From Pelargonium cotyledonis (taxonomy: Eukaryota; Streptophyta; Magnoliopsida; Geraniales; Geraniaceae): 25,353 nt of DNA. The notes below the pieces were generated by a model. It worked only from the letters and a program-made list of their open reading frames with translations. It did not search any database and was not told the DNA's origin. A program made the position numbers and the translations under genes. The stretch is taken from contig JAYMTA010000674.1 of the NCBI GenBank assembly GCA_036897625.1, forward strand, positions 1 to 25,353. The letters run 5' to 3'. This document shows positions 1 to 11,793 of this stretch, piece after piece; position 1 is the stretch's first letter, and each line of letters opens with the position of its first letter.

Positions 1-805
1 GGGCTCTCACAAAAACCCTAACAAAGAAACACCGAGGAGAGAAAGAGGATTGAGATTTTTTTTCGCATTTTTTTTCTTTCTAATTAATAAAAAATTAATT
101 TCCATGTCATCAATAAATAACATGACTAAACAAGCCACATCATCAAAAAAAATTCCAAATCAGCACAAATTAAGTGACGTGGCAATAAGATAACGGTGAG
201 GTTAACGGAGCTTAACAGAAGATATTCAATTAAATTAAAAACTAAAATTTAATCACTAATTCTAATATAATTAAACTATAAGTACTAAATTAAATTACAG
301 CTCAAAATTTGAATATATTTGTGCCTTTTTAACACAAAAACGTTCCTCTCAATTCTTTGTTGGTAGAATTTCCTTTTCTGTCTCCTTAAGAAATAGTAGC
401 TACTTTTTGTTCTTGAAAATTACAGTATATTTCTAAAAGGTTTCATTTTTCTCTTTGAACTCGAAAATCCAACAAATAATCAAAACAAAATATCACCCAA
501 AGAATTAACAATAAAATAAATAAAAGTGGCAGTTGGCTAAATAAGATTGTTCATCGCCATCTCATCTCCAAAGTTTTCTTCAATACAAGAAATTGCAGAG
601 CAGAATAAAGAACACAACACGGACACCGTCTTTCATATCAAATATCGAAGAACAGCACAGTCACTGCAGAACCCAACACTGAGATTTCTGTTTTCGATCT
701 TCAATTCGAATATCCAGAAAGAAAAATCCCATTTTGATTCTCAAACCAAACCCATTTCTGAGTTACGATCCTCTCTCTTTTTCGGAACTGTACTGATCTT
801 GATCC
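1..805 (+). promoter_or_regulatory. Upstream region and 5' leader of the UBC gene
   Basis: No coding gene is supported here. Positions 1-540 are AT-rich. They include a telo-box (AAACCCTAA, 13-21), a motif common in plant promoters, and an ACGT core (GTGACGTGGC, about 174-183). About 541-805 is CT- and CA-rich and reads like a 5' untranslated leader running to the ATG at 806. I could not fix the transcription start; TAAATAA near 538 is only a weak TATA candidate. Open frames here (such as 547-834) match no protein I recognise. Positions 62-1 read on the minus strand also look like a plant 5' leader, so a divergent gene may begin at the left edge, but this is a guess. Confidence 0.4.
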
Positions 806-2912
806 ATGGAAATCCGACCCAATCCAAGGGCTGAGAACTCGTCGATCCCGCATCGACCCATCGCTCCGTGTAAACAGCCCAACCCTTCCACTAACCCAGT
901 CGACACCGCTTCTGTCTCTCAGCGGTATGTTATTTTCTCTGCTTCAGTGTCCGTTGGGTTCAGTGTCTTCATATTTGGAAGAATCGTTGCTTGTTGTGTT
1001 TTTATCGTAAGAAATGATAGTCAAATTTGAGGTTTAGAATTTGAATTTACTGGGTATGTTGGCGTCTTTCTGGAACTAGAACTAGAACTTTCTGTTTGTT
1101 TTTTCCAGAGAAAATTGAGGAAGTATGAGAAGAGGAGAAAAAAGAGAGAGAGAGTAGATTAGTCTTCTTTATGTTGATTTAGGTTTTTAGAATTTTGCCC
1201 AATGAACATTTTTTTTCCCAATCTCTCTCACTTTTTTTCTTCTTTTTCTTGGCTAGCAAGCAAGGACATCAAGGGTTACTCTTAATTCTCTCATTCATTT
1301 TGTTGTTTTTAGGTTGTCTTTGTGATTTAATTTCATTGAAATGGTTTTCACAAATTTGGTGTTCTCTCTTTTTTTTTTTTGCAGGCTTCAGAAGGAATTG
1401 ATGTCCTTGATGGTATGTTATCTTGGAATCTTGTTGATTCCTCCAATTATGCATATCCTTTACCGAAGTATGATAAGCTGTTATGAAATTCTTGCTTGTT
1501 TTTGTGACATCATACATTAGAGTTCCCATGGTAGTTTTTGTCATTTTCTTCTTTTATGTACATTTGATAAATTGCCGTTGATGTTCACAGTTCATGTCTC
1601 TTAGGGATGTAAAGCCAAGTTATGTGTATTGCTTTAGGTCTATTATCATAACCTGAGTATTTACTGTATAGATAGGTAGATGTTGCTTTTAATTTGGTAC
1701 ATCTGAAGTTTTCTGCCGAAGAATCGCTGTAGTAAAAATAAGATTAAAAAGGACATTTCAGTTCTCGTGTTATCAATTACTTAAACCAGAATGTGGTACA
1801 CCAACCTTCTTTTTTTCTCTTTGGCACCAATATGACAATTGGTGAATAATATGAAGATATAAATATTGTAGTCCTAGTCAAATTTCGCACGAGCCTGTGA
1901 ATAGTTCAAGAGCGATTCTTCTCACCATGTTGAATCATGAAATCTTCCTTTGCATCTAAGTGCGTTTATTTCTATAGATGACTCGGGGAGACCTTGGAGT
2001 GTCAGCTTTTCCTGAAGGCGAGAGCATTTTTACATGGATTGGCACAATTGAAGGTGGGAAAGAAACTGTATATGAGGGTTTATCGTACAAGCTTTCTTTG
2101 CGCTTTCCACCGGACTACCCTTTCAAGCCTCCCCAAGTCAAGTTCGAGACAACGTGCTTCCATCCAAATGTTGATCAGTTTGGCAATATATGTCTCGACA
2201 TTCTTCAGGTATGAAACTACTGATATTGGGAAAGATGTCAATAATTCAATTTTTTCATTCTCATACCTTTGAAGTGGCTGGGACATTGTGCAATTGAGTG
2301 TAAAGAAAAAAGAGGAGTGTATCTAATCTTTAAAAGTAGATTGGTTCTAAATAATATGTTGGAATTTACTGCAACTCTACTCTCATCATTCCATACCGGC
2401 TCTAATTCATTTACTGTGCGGCACTAATTTGCATTTCATATGCATATTCTCTGTATGTTTCCACAGGACAAGTGGTCTTCAGCTTATGATTGCAGAACCA
2501 TTCTGTTGTCCATTCAAAGTCTATTAGGAGGTTCGTATCGCTGCATGAACTCATTTTTTCTTTGTTTCTTGGGGCTTAAGCTTGATCTTGTTGTCGTGCA
2601 GAGCCCAACCCTGAGAGTCCTCTCAACACTTATGCTGCTTCTCTGTGGAGCAATAAGGAAGGTTGGTTCATATCTTATCTTCATCGTCTTTATGTATTTT
2701 TCCTTTCTACTTTTTGGTAGAAAATTTCAGGTTCATCATAATCAAACCTTCTGCTTAAGCTGTATCAGTATCAAATTTTGACATCTGATAACAGCATTGA
2801 AAGCAGCATAATTTGAAAACCTGTAGTGTTAATGCTGGATGTCCAAATTTGTGCAGATTACAGAAAAATGGTTCACAAGCAGTATTTTGCTGGAGAAGTA
2901 ATTGAGAGCTGA
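806..2912 (+). CDS. UBC19: Ubiquitin-conjugating enzyme E2, UBE2C/UBC19/UBC20 type
   Basis: Six coding exons join in phase: 806-924, 1385-1412, 1978-2208, 2467-2530, 2602-2661 and 2857-2912 (stop TGA). They give 185 aa, close to the roughly 180 aa of the family. Residues about 38-180 form the UBC fold. HPN lies at residues 111-113 and the catalytic cysteine is Cys121 in NICLDIL, followed by DKWSSAYD and LLSIQSLLG. Family knowledge: the enzyme takes ubiquitin from E1 as a thioester and passes it on with an E3. UBE2C-type E2s work with the anaphase-promoting complex, and the Arabidopsis members are linked to dividing cells. The N-terminal 37 residues are a variable extension, as in relatives. 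The start at 806 is the first ATG in frame with the conserved core. Exon 2 is a 28-base microexon encoding LQKELMSLM, placed by homology to this segment in relatives. UBC20 is an equally good name. All introns are GT-AG. Confidence 0.93.
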
Positions 2913-3262
2913 TCTCTAGACACTGCAGCCATGTGTGTAATGTTGCAATGTTCTCTGAGGAAATTGCATCACTCGCCGATCAAATTTCGTTACCGTTCCT
3001 CATTGCTTGTAATTGAAAATTACAGTACATAAAAGTCAGAAACTGTAAATTCATGTGAACATTTGAAAGTGATTTTAAATCAAGGATTTATTTGTTTTTT
3101 TTCTTTTCCATTTCTTTATTAAAAAATGGAATATTGTTTTCATTTCTATGACCATAAATCTTAGAGCATTGATTATGGTACGAGAATAAATGTATCACAC
3201 TAATTAATCTATAATTTTCTCACTAATAGAAATAATATAACTCATTGTGGAATATTATTTCA
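2913..3262 (+). other. 3' flank of the UBC gene
   Basis: AT-rich sequence with no open frame of interest. The 3' untranslated region probably ends near 3030-3080, where T-rich and GT-rich stretches follow ACATAAAAG. An AATAAA lies at about 3185-3190, so a longer 3' end is possible. The poly(A) site cannot be fixed from sequence alone. Confidence 0.35.
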
Positions 3263-3496
3263 TGATCTATAGGAAAAAAGTCAAATGATCGTTGAACTAT
3301 CCTGTTCGTGCTATTTTGGTCACTGAACTATCTAATTAGTCATTTCAGTTCAAAAGATAGGCGAAAGAGCTGTTATACTCAAAACGTTTTCAAAAATCGA
3401 GCCCGTCAGGACATTCAGTCAAAATCCTGACAAAATCCGCCAAGTCTAGATGACGTGTAGTTTGATGACCAGTTTGGTCATTTTCCCTGATCTATA
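3263..3496. mobile_element. MITE with 9-bp target-site duplication (Mutator-like)
   Basis: The 9-mer TGATCTATA occurs at 3263-3271 and again at 3488-3496, directly flanking a 216-bp segment (3272-3487). The segment starts GGAAAAAAGTCAAATGA, and its other end reads GGGAAAATGACCAAA on the opposite strand, so the ends are imperfect inverted repeats. A 9-bp duplication is the usual mark of Mutator-superfamily elements. There is no coding capacity, so this would be a non-autonomous copy. It sits between the convergent UBC and RING genes. The class call is inference from duplication length; the duplication itself is seen directly. Confidence 0.7.
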
Positions 3497-3822
3497 ATAT
3501 ACAGACTGATCAAAACTTTCCAAATTTCTTATTCAGCTGATAAATGAGATTATCTCACCTTCCCCATTTACAGTCCCTGAAATTCATATCCATATTCCAT
3601 ACCGAGCTTGATTGCAACCTGGATATGAATTGATGCATATGTTCCAAAGCCATCAAACCCAAACCTTCATTCTAGACTACACTTCCTTTGGAAAAAAGAA
3701 AGCATGAACGATAAAGACAGAATCGATCAATCCATTTCAGAATGTGTCAAATATCCATTGACAGATTGTTCATATGAGCAATATTTACAAGAATTGTCTA
3801 CATACATATATATAAAATATAA

Positions 3823-6800
3823 TTATTTATCCTCCGACCCACCATCTGCTTGAGCGGGTCCCTTGCAAATCGGGCACACATTCTTCATTGACAACCACCT
3901 CTTGACGCAACCCACGTGGTAGTCATGCCCGCATTTCCTCACTGTCCCAATTTCCTCCCCGTTCTCATATTTCTCCTGTGAATTAATGGCAACATCAAGA
4001 GTGAGTTACAGTCATCTAGACAGTTTTTATTCAGAACCAGCTTAAACTAAAATCAGTACCCTCCATAATTGCCAAAGGAACCAGCTTAAACTAAGATACT
4101 CCACTAACCAGTATGAATATTAGATTAGAAAAGCCCAACATCTAATGCAAAAAATGATCTATTCTTTATGTTTGTGGAATTGATCACATTTACCAAAGAC
4201 AAGGACATGATGTTTAAACTTCTATATAGGACTACCAACTGATTGGTGTTTCACCAATATGTGTGTCTCATGTGCAGAGTGCCAACTACACCGATATTGA
4301 GATCTATATCTCAGATTCGATCAATTTTATTTATTAAAAAGCCTCAGCTTTGGCCAATAACTTTCAAGTTAAAAATAAAAAGGGTAGATAACCAAATGCT
4401 TACAAGGCAGATAGCACAAGAGGCTTCCTCCTGGTTACAATCTGATGAGCAGTATGTTTTCACCATCAAGCACTTTGGAACCACTTCTTCGGACAATCCT
4501 GTGTTCACGCTTCCTATCCTTTCTCCTAGAGCAAGTAGTTCCTGCCCAAAGACAATATTCTACAATCAATGCAAGTAGGAAAGAAGATAGAAGGAAGCAA
4601 GGAAATGAAGTAAATCACAATAACAACCTCATAACTCATGTTGTCTACGTCTAGTCTCATGTCTCTATATTGATCGAACATATTCTGGGAACCATACAGT
4701 GATGAACGGTCCATTGTGAAAGCCTGCACATGTTAAATGTTCACCGTTTAAGAATCTAATTAAGCAGAAAATATATTCAGCCTGGACAGGGTCAGGTGCT
4801 CTTCAAGGTATGCTGTCATATTAAGATGGTTATAAAACATGCAAAGATGGAAGTTCAACTTGCATGAGAACTGTGGTATCAGTTAGTACATAACATCAGA
4901 GTTTCACCGACCTGTTACTTTCATAGACTAAGAACCTCTTAGCCTCAGGATGGATCCTGGAAACTTTGAGGATAATGTAAATAGAAAATAGAAGATTTAA
5001 AGATGAGAAGCCAGTTTCCCAACGTTTCCTTGAGAGAAATATAATAACCTTGAAGTCGAAGGATCTGTTACATTTTAAAACTACCCAGCATCCTTTCTAA
5101 TTCTAGGTACTTACGAGCACATATGATAAAAGCAGGTGAGTTATCTTATGAACAAAAAAATAAATGAATCTGTGCAACCACTAGGATATAAACGGTCAAT
5201 CAAAGAATATGATCTGCGAGCCTTGTGCCATCTCAACACAAATGCCAGTCTAGGAAAGAGACACTAATGGCCACAGCTACGCTAGATAGAGCGTGATGTA
5301 ATCACCTAACTGCATGATCAAGGGAAATATGCATTCTACAAGATGGTAAATTTCTGAAAATAGACTATCTTATCATTACAGTTTTAATACTAAAAGAACT
5401 CCCAAGTGAAAACCCTTAGAACTCAAAGTCTCATTAAATATTTTCCCTAGAGCTTTTATACTTAAATTTAAAACTTCAAAATCCCAAGTGAAAACCCTTA
5501 GATCTCAAAGTCTCATTAAAGATTTTCCCTAGAGCTTTTATACTTAAAACTAAAACTTCAAAATAACAAGTATACACACCTCAGATCTCATTCTATCATG
5601 CCCCTCCACTGCATTAGAAGGTCTGTGGAATCTCCTTGATCTGCCATCCCTGTAGTTACTATGCCAGCCTCTTGCAGGCAATGGCCTTGAATGTTGGGAA
5701 GAATAACTTCCTGAGGGAAACTGCAGATGATTTGCTGAGGAAGATGCTTCACTACCCAAACGACTGAAACTTGGATCAGATGTATATGAAGGAGGTATAG
5801 CTCCTCGAGAGTAATTAATGCGGCTCCCCATCACAGCCTGAGGGTGTGGTGCTTGAGGATACTGTGGGGGTAAAACAGGATTTCTGCTTAAAATGGGACC
5901 ATGGCAGTGACCACTGATCTCTGTACTATTTCCTCGAACGAAAAACTGATTTGTCTCGTGATTCATGCCACTATATTCTGCATGTTCATACAAGAGTTAA
6001 GGCATTTTCTTAGCATTCATGGAAAAGGTTAAGAACAAGAGGCAAGATATGGCTCAACCTGTAGTTGGCAATCTCCCATGAGCAGCTGGGAATACAGTAT
6101 TATGGGTTGGTTCAGGAACAATTGCATTTCCATTCAAATTAGTAATTTCAGCTGTTCGTTGATGGTTCATTGGGTGAGTCATTGAACAGTGATGATTGGA
6201 TGAGAACGTTGAAGAATAATTTCTCCATGCGTTGGGTTCCAAATCAAGCCCAGATCGGCTTCTTACATTCCTTTGAAAATCTTCACTGCCAACAGATCTG
6301 CTGCCACTCCAGTAGTGAGGCAAGCCATTGGAACTCGAAGAATAATTTTGGTGATCCACTGTTGATTTCTCCAGTTGGAACTCAGAATTGGAGGAACTGC
6401 CAGCGAAAAATCTGCTAGTGTCCCCTCTCTCACAAGCTACAGAGATATCAGGGCTTTTCCTTTTGAATGGACCTCTTACAATGCCCATTGTAGGTGCCAG
6501 TGATCCTCCCTCAATTTCATTGGTAGTATGCCAGTTGGGAAAGTTAGGATGAGCATGGCCAGCATTATTCTCCGAGACCATATTAATGCTTCTAGAAGTT
6601 GGGAAGCCTGGGAAGGAATCATAAGATGTCCCAGAAACAGCAGGCTGCATATAATGACCTCCCAATCTGAAACCTGATGAGGAATGATCAACCAGCCTGC
6701 CTTCAAAATCTTGTTGAGAAGCATCATATCCTCTATTTGTTACTCTATGTTCTGTAGGATAAGCATAAGAACCATTATCAGGTGCAACGGCCCTTCCTGC

Positions 6801-7802
6801 AAAATAAAATGTCCAGGGCACACAACGAGTATTAAAGCAGAGGTCAATCCATCAATAAACAATACTCCCTTTGTACTAAAATGAGTGTCTTGTATTCCTT
6901 TTTGGAAAAAAAATTAAGGAGAAGTTAGTTGGGGGTTGATATTTCCCCTTATACCCACATTTGCATGTGTTGTAACAAACTCAATGGATTCTAACTAACT
7001 TATTCTGAAAAGGAAAGAGGACACTCATTTTGAGAAGAAAAAAAATCCAAGAGAAACAAGACACTCATTTTTGGACTCGATTGAAAATGGATTTGATTCT
7101 CTCTCGATATGCATTCAAGAAAACCTTTTTTTTTTTCGATTCATCCTAGGAAATATTAATGGGTTAAGTCAATTTTCTGGCCCCAAAACCCTAACTATAA
7201 TGGGTATATAGTCACAACTCACAAGTACAACCAATTTGTGTACAAAGATACATTCCCCCTTACATGCAGGTCTAACAACATAAATGAGCTATGCATGAGT
7301 ACCAAAACTAAACATATAGAACATAAGCAACCCACTTTAACACAATTTCTCCAAGTGGAATAGCAGAACAGGCTTATGAGTACATCATATACTCCTTGCT
7401 CCCCCACATATGGACCACACAAAACAAATAACTAACCATACACTACAATCCCAAATTAACTTTCAAACCTAAAAGCTTAAGCTAATAGGTGGAGTTGGTA
7501 TACAAATCAGTCCCAAACAGCACAGTTGAAGACTTCAACAATACCAATGTGTAAAAAATTTTAAAGTTAAGACCAACCAATATTGAGATAGATGACTACC
7601 CAGCAAGGGTGTAGCATATTCTGAACTGATAATCTGATTATAACAAAATCATAGAAAACTATGGAGAAAAAAGATAGAATTAAGTGCTCAAAGCTCCATT
7701 ACCTATAGTTAAATAAGATCCTTCAACAGCTCCATGACATTGGTTTTGGTCTTGGTCTATCTCAGACATTTGGGATGTATTAGGCAGATGTCTATGTCCC
7801 AT
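3823..7802 (-). CDS. RING-H2 E3 ubiquitin ligase, RHG1A/HIP1 type
   Basis: Six coding exons on the minus strand, in transcript order: 7802-7703, 6796-6059, 5977-5580, 4723-4628, 4541-4404 and 3975-3823 (stop TAA). All boundaries are GT-AG, phases agree, and the product is 540 aa. It opens with MGHRHLPNTSQM, the N-terminal signature of this plant family, which fixes the start. Residues about 35-410 are low-complexity and rich in Ser, Asn, Gly and Pro, and probably disordered. A conserved region (about 413-465) precedes a C-terminal RING-H2 finger. Its ligands are Cys486, Cys489, Cys505, His507, His510, Cys513, Cys524 and Cys527, with Trp517 in the expected E2-contact place. The finger is split between the last two exons after CAICL. 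Role from family: transfers ubiquitin from an E2 to a substrate. The substrate is unknown. Some relatives bind Mediator subunit MED25 (MBR1/MBR2) or repress TIE1 (TEAR proteins). Confidence 0.9.
5401..5564. repeat. 82-bp tandem duplication in a RING gene intron
   Basis: Two copies, 5401-5482 and 5483-5564, both start CCCAAGTGAAAACCCTTAGA and share TCATTAAA and CCCTAGAGCTTTTATACTTAAA. They differ at only a few positions, so the duplication is fairly recent. It lies in the intron between exons 3 and 4 of the minus-strand RING gene and ends 15 bases from that intron's donor site (5579-5578). Confidence 0.85.
6865..7081. mobile_element. Stowaway-like MITE, degenerate at one end
   Basis: The left end reads TA then CTCCCTTTGTACTAAAATGAG, close to the plant Stowaway terminal consensus (CTCCCTCCGTCCC). 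The right arm carries ACAAGACACTCATTTTT at about 7056-7072, the inverted complement of AAAATGAGTGTCTTGT on the left (6878-6893). The outermost right end (GGACTCGATTG) has lost the consensus, so the right border is approximate. A further GACACTCATTTTGAGAA copy lies internally at about 7019. The element sits in the first coding intron of the RING gene and has no coding capacity. Confidence 0.65.
7082..7702 (-). other. Remainder of the first coding intron of the RING gene
   Basis: AT-rich intronic DNA between the Stowaway-like element and the donor site at 7702-7701. Open frames here (such as 7219-7422 on the minus strand) resemble no protein I know. Nothing else is seen. Confidence 0.5.
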
Positions 7803-7863
7803 AGCAACTTCAAATAAGAGTATGAAAAGAGAATCAATCTGCATGAAACGAAAATTATTTGTT

Positions 7864-8024
7864 ATCTCAGGGGAAAGAAACCTTGCAGTAATTACTCCAC
7901 TAAAGATCAGGAATAAATTTGCAATGCACACATGTAAATTTGAAATATCAGGGGAGAGAAACCTTACAGTAATTGCCCCAAAAGAGATCGGGAACAAACT
8001 TGCAATGCGCACATAAATGTGAAA
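7864..8024. repeat. 81-bp tandem duplication upstream of the RING start codon
   Basis: Two diverged copies, 7864-7944 and 7945-8024. Each has ATCTCAGGGG or ATATCAGGGG, then AGAAACCTT, CAGTAATT and TTGCAATGC. The period, 81, is a multiple of three. The duplication lies in the long leader intron, about 60 bases upstream (minus strand) of the first coding ATG at 7802. Read on the minus strand, both copies stay open in the same frame as the RING protein, with related peptides FGAITVRFLSPDIS and FSGVITARFLSPEIT. Confidence 0.8.
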
Positions 8025-9430
8025 CAAAATTGCACTGCTATTACCTTAATGTCATTACTAATAGTGTAAAGTTTCTGCAAGGAAATTCTATCCTTGGGTT
8101 AAATCAGGAACCATTTATTCTGACTAGGATTTCTAGTGAAGTGCAAATGGCTCAATGACCATGTGGAACTAGATTATGGCTTTGAAAATAATGGTATATT
8201 TAATATGCAGCCTTGTTCATTCAAAACATCATTGACCAATTAGAGATTTGGTACGCAAACCTCCCTATCATTCAGCTCGATCCAGAACCATATCTTCTCT
8301 CCACTCAGGCAATGAGTATGGTAGGGTAGTTTATGGAAGATTTCAGAAACCAAATCAGCACCACATTTACAATCAGAATATCCTCAGATCAGGCAACTAT
8401 CTTGATGTTTTTGAAATGAGTGAGATAGTGTCTTTTCATGGTAGATTTCATAAACAGAGTCACAATCGATATGTATAATCAGAGGATCATAGATAGAAGA
8501 ATTCATGAAGAAATAAGTAATTCTCAAATCACAATATACTTACAGTATTCCAAACAAAAGTTCTGTCTTGTTTTTTTTTTTCAGCTACGAAAAACATCAC
8601 TGGGCTAATGTTAATACAATTGCAATAACTATAGGACATCAATAGTAAACTGGAATTCCATTAAAAACCTTTTAACATCACTGAGACTCAAAATAGAATA
8701 TGTTGGCAAAGGAAATTTACAACACACTGCATAAACCCAAAATAGATTTTAAACACAGAATATGTTTTGGCTGCTGCTAATCCCCCACCATGAACGAGTT
8801 AAAGAGTAAAATGGAAGTCTTGCAAAAATGGCCTCAAGGCAACAGTAGCACAAAACATCTTGATACCATAATTGGGACTAACCTACAAGAAACTATCAGA
8901 AAGACAAGCAAGACTGCATATCAAGAGACACGAGATAAACCTACTAGCATTGAGCTGTGTCAAAAATAAAATGAACAGGGAGAATATACAAACAGCCAAA
9001 CAATCAATTAAAGAGGTGCAAAGGCAAGTTAAGGAATCAATAATGAACAAAAGAAAAGAAAAGAAAAAGGAAATTTTTGGAGAACGCAGATTGGAGAATG
9101 AGATTGTACTATAAAATATGAAGTGATGAATGATCTAGTGATGTAAACGTTTGACTGATGCACAAGAAAGAATATCAGATAATTCTTCAGTGTAGTTAAA
9201 TCATTAATCATGTTTCCATGTAAAAAAAAAGAAAAGAAAGATTATAAGCAATTCACACTACAAAAGTGCTGTAAATAATTTATTTATTTTACCACCAGAA
9301 ACAGCATTGTCACCTATGTAGATAACTACAACAACAGCAGGTTGTGTGTATAAATAAATATCGCTACCAAAATTCCTAAACAACATCATTAACTAACAGT
9401 TTGAAATCAATATTGTATAAAAGAATATAT

Positions 9431-9600
9431 CTGTAAATATTGGCCGTTAAACAAGCACCTAAAGACATCAATTATATTCAAACACTGTAAATATTGGTCG
9501 TTAAACAAGCACCTAAAGACATCAATTATAGTCAAACACTGTAAATATTGGTCGTCAAACAAGCACCTGAAGACATATTAATTATAGTCAAACACTGTAG
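9431..9600. repeat. 54-bp minisatellite, three copies
   Basis: Units start at 9431, 9485 and 9539, each beginning CTGTAAATATTGG followed by AAACAAGCACCT and AAGACAT. A truncated fourth start (CTGTAG) follows at 9595. The first two units are nearly identical; the third has small changes and about two extra bases. It lies within the inferred leader intron of the RING gene. Confidence 0.88.
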
Positions 9601-11775
9601 TAATAAACAGGCACATACTAGGGGGAAGGGTAAAAAAGGCTAGTTGATAAACTGGCTACTAAATATAAGATGACCATTACATGACGATAAAACAATATAT
9701 CATGCATTTATGACTTATGGATACTAAAGCTACACTAACGAAGACTCATTCGAGCTACATTATTAAATGATGAATCACATAACATGGAATGCAACCCAAG
9801 ACAACCTGTTAGCGACCTGTTAAACAATGTGTTTTCCAATAGTCTGCAATATTTCACTGAAGAATTACTGCCTATCCACCTTTTGAATACCTCAACTCAA
9901 TGTAGTTTAAGACAGTAATGTAAACATGAAACAAAATTATCACAGGCCAAATATTTATACAAATAATATCACTATATATACATCATTGTTATAATGATTT
10001 GAAAATACAATAGCATGTACATAACCTAAAGTGCTTCCATTCTAGAGTTACATCCAACTTCTACAGGTAACCCGCGAAGCACAAGAATAAAAGAACAAAA
10101 AAAAATACATCCAAAATTTATAACTTCATGGCATTGTTTATCAGAAATATCAAATGGAGAATTTAACATAAAGTTTGCCACTGAATAAAATTAATGTTAC
10201 GAATATGCTCAGGGTTAGAGCACTTGGTCAGGAAAAAAAACAGATGCTGTGTTGAAGCAACTCTCTAAGTGCTCGTAGGAGGTATCTTTGAAGCCAAACA
10301 GCATTCAGTCATACAGAGAATTACAACAGAAATAACTCTCATAAAACTACCCATACAAAGCAGTAGATAGAGTAGTCAAGAAAGAATATTGACTTCATCT
10401 GCTTAAAATGCTTTCATATGTCCAACTCCTACTTGGGATATCGTACTACTGCAGATAACAATCTTCCCATTTATAATCATTTTCAGCAACACTTGGAATG
10501 CAACTCGGGCAATTCATTTTACTCACTTCACTAGTTTTCAAAAGACTATTTTTTTTTCAGAAGATCAGTGACATCATAACTTCACCCTCATCCATATGAG
10601 TTTTTGTCATTGTCGTAGGTCAATCCTTGTATTTCCACTTAAAGACATCATTACTCATTCAATTAGCCACAATTGTCCCTCCAGTTGGCAAATATGCCCC
10701 AACGAAGATTCCAACATTTTATTTACTTGTAAGGTATGCTTGTTGAAGACTTTTCTCCAGCATGTGATAAAATACGGAAAACAAAGCATCATCTCAGGGA
10801 CAATTAATGCCACTGTTGTGGCACACGAGGGAATCCAACTTGTCACACCTTAGGATAATTAGAGAGGTCAGGTGTATCCTATTATCTCATATGGCATGTA
10901 AAATTCTATCATGAGTATACCCTTCATGAAAATAGCAGAATATTGCAGCAAGAGTTCAAAGGAATCCCAGACCAAGGAACAAAGGGCACAGATGATTGAA
11001 AATATCTGTAGAATCCAATTAAATGTTCTTCATTTAACAGGTGTTTAATGACCCCAGTGATAGATACATATCCTACATGAAACACTCAAGTTTGAATGGT
11101 TATCTCAACCTTCTCATAGCCTCAACAGTTCACCTGGAATGGTATGTGTGGCCATTGACATGTTCCCTGAGATATGACTAGTCACTAAGGTAATATTATC
11201 CTCAGAATGAACAGCAATTCTACAAGATAAACACAGAGTTAATATATCTCCAAACTTTGAAAACTAGGCTATGATATAATTATTATTCAACCCATGACAC
11301 AAAATATTTTCTCCCGGCAAAAAAGTTTATTTTGGCAGAATATTGCCGCAGTACATATACTAGGAATCATGATATAAAAATAGGAATTCAGAAATGGAAA
11401 CCCATTCTTCTGTTGCTCAGTGAGATCAAGGGCCTGCAATGTAATACCACATACAATTCAGATGAGTGCTAATGAAGATGAAATGCTAACTAGATACCAA
11501 CTAAACTTTTGTTGATCTTTTGTATGGCTACTTACTAAAAAGGCAAACTTGACCTAGCCTGTTATAGTAAGGGAAAAAAAAATTATGATTCAGGTTGTTC
11601 ATGATCTATTGCAACAATTACATATCCCATTTCCAGAAGCAAATGACAGAATCAAGATCCAACTTCATTGGCAAGGGAGGAAAAAGAGTGCTTGTAAACA
11701 CTATACAGGATCATATGTCTATAAATATGTCCTAAACTTGAACCATTATGAAGGTGTAAGATGCTTTGAGGTACA

Positions 11776-11793
11776 AGAGAGAGAGAGAGAGAG
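11776..11793. repeat. (GA)n microsatellite
   Basis: An uninterrupted GA dinucleotide run of about nine units within the inferred leader intron. Confidence 0.8.

Noticed and set aside
190..210. Two AACGG cores as mitosis-specific activator sites for the UBC gene
   Set aside because: They sit about 600 bases from the start codon in AT-rich, repeat-like DNA. The 5-base core is too short to claim.
1..300. A transposon-like repeat suggested by ACGT-core and TTAACGG phrases
   Set aside because: No terminal inverted repeats or duplication could be matched on both sides.
8248..8478. A 76-codon plus-strand frame with KPPYHSARSRTIS
   Set aside because: No recognisable domain and no supporting context within an intron on the opposite strand.
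10596..10853. An 85-codon plus-strand frame and an overlapping 63-codon minus-strand frame in the long intron
   Set aside because: Neither resembles a known protein, and codon use looks like translated AT-rich intron sequence.
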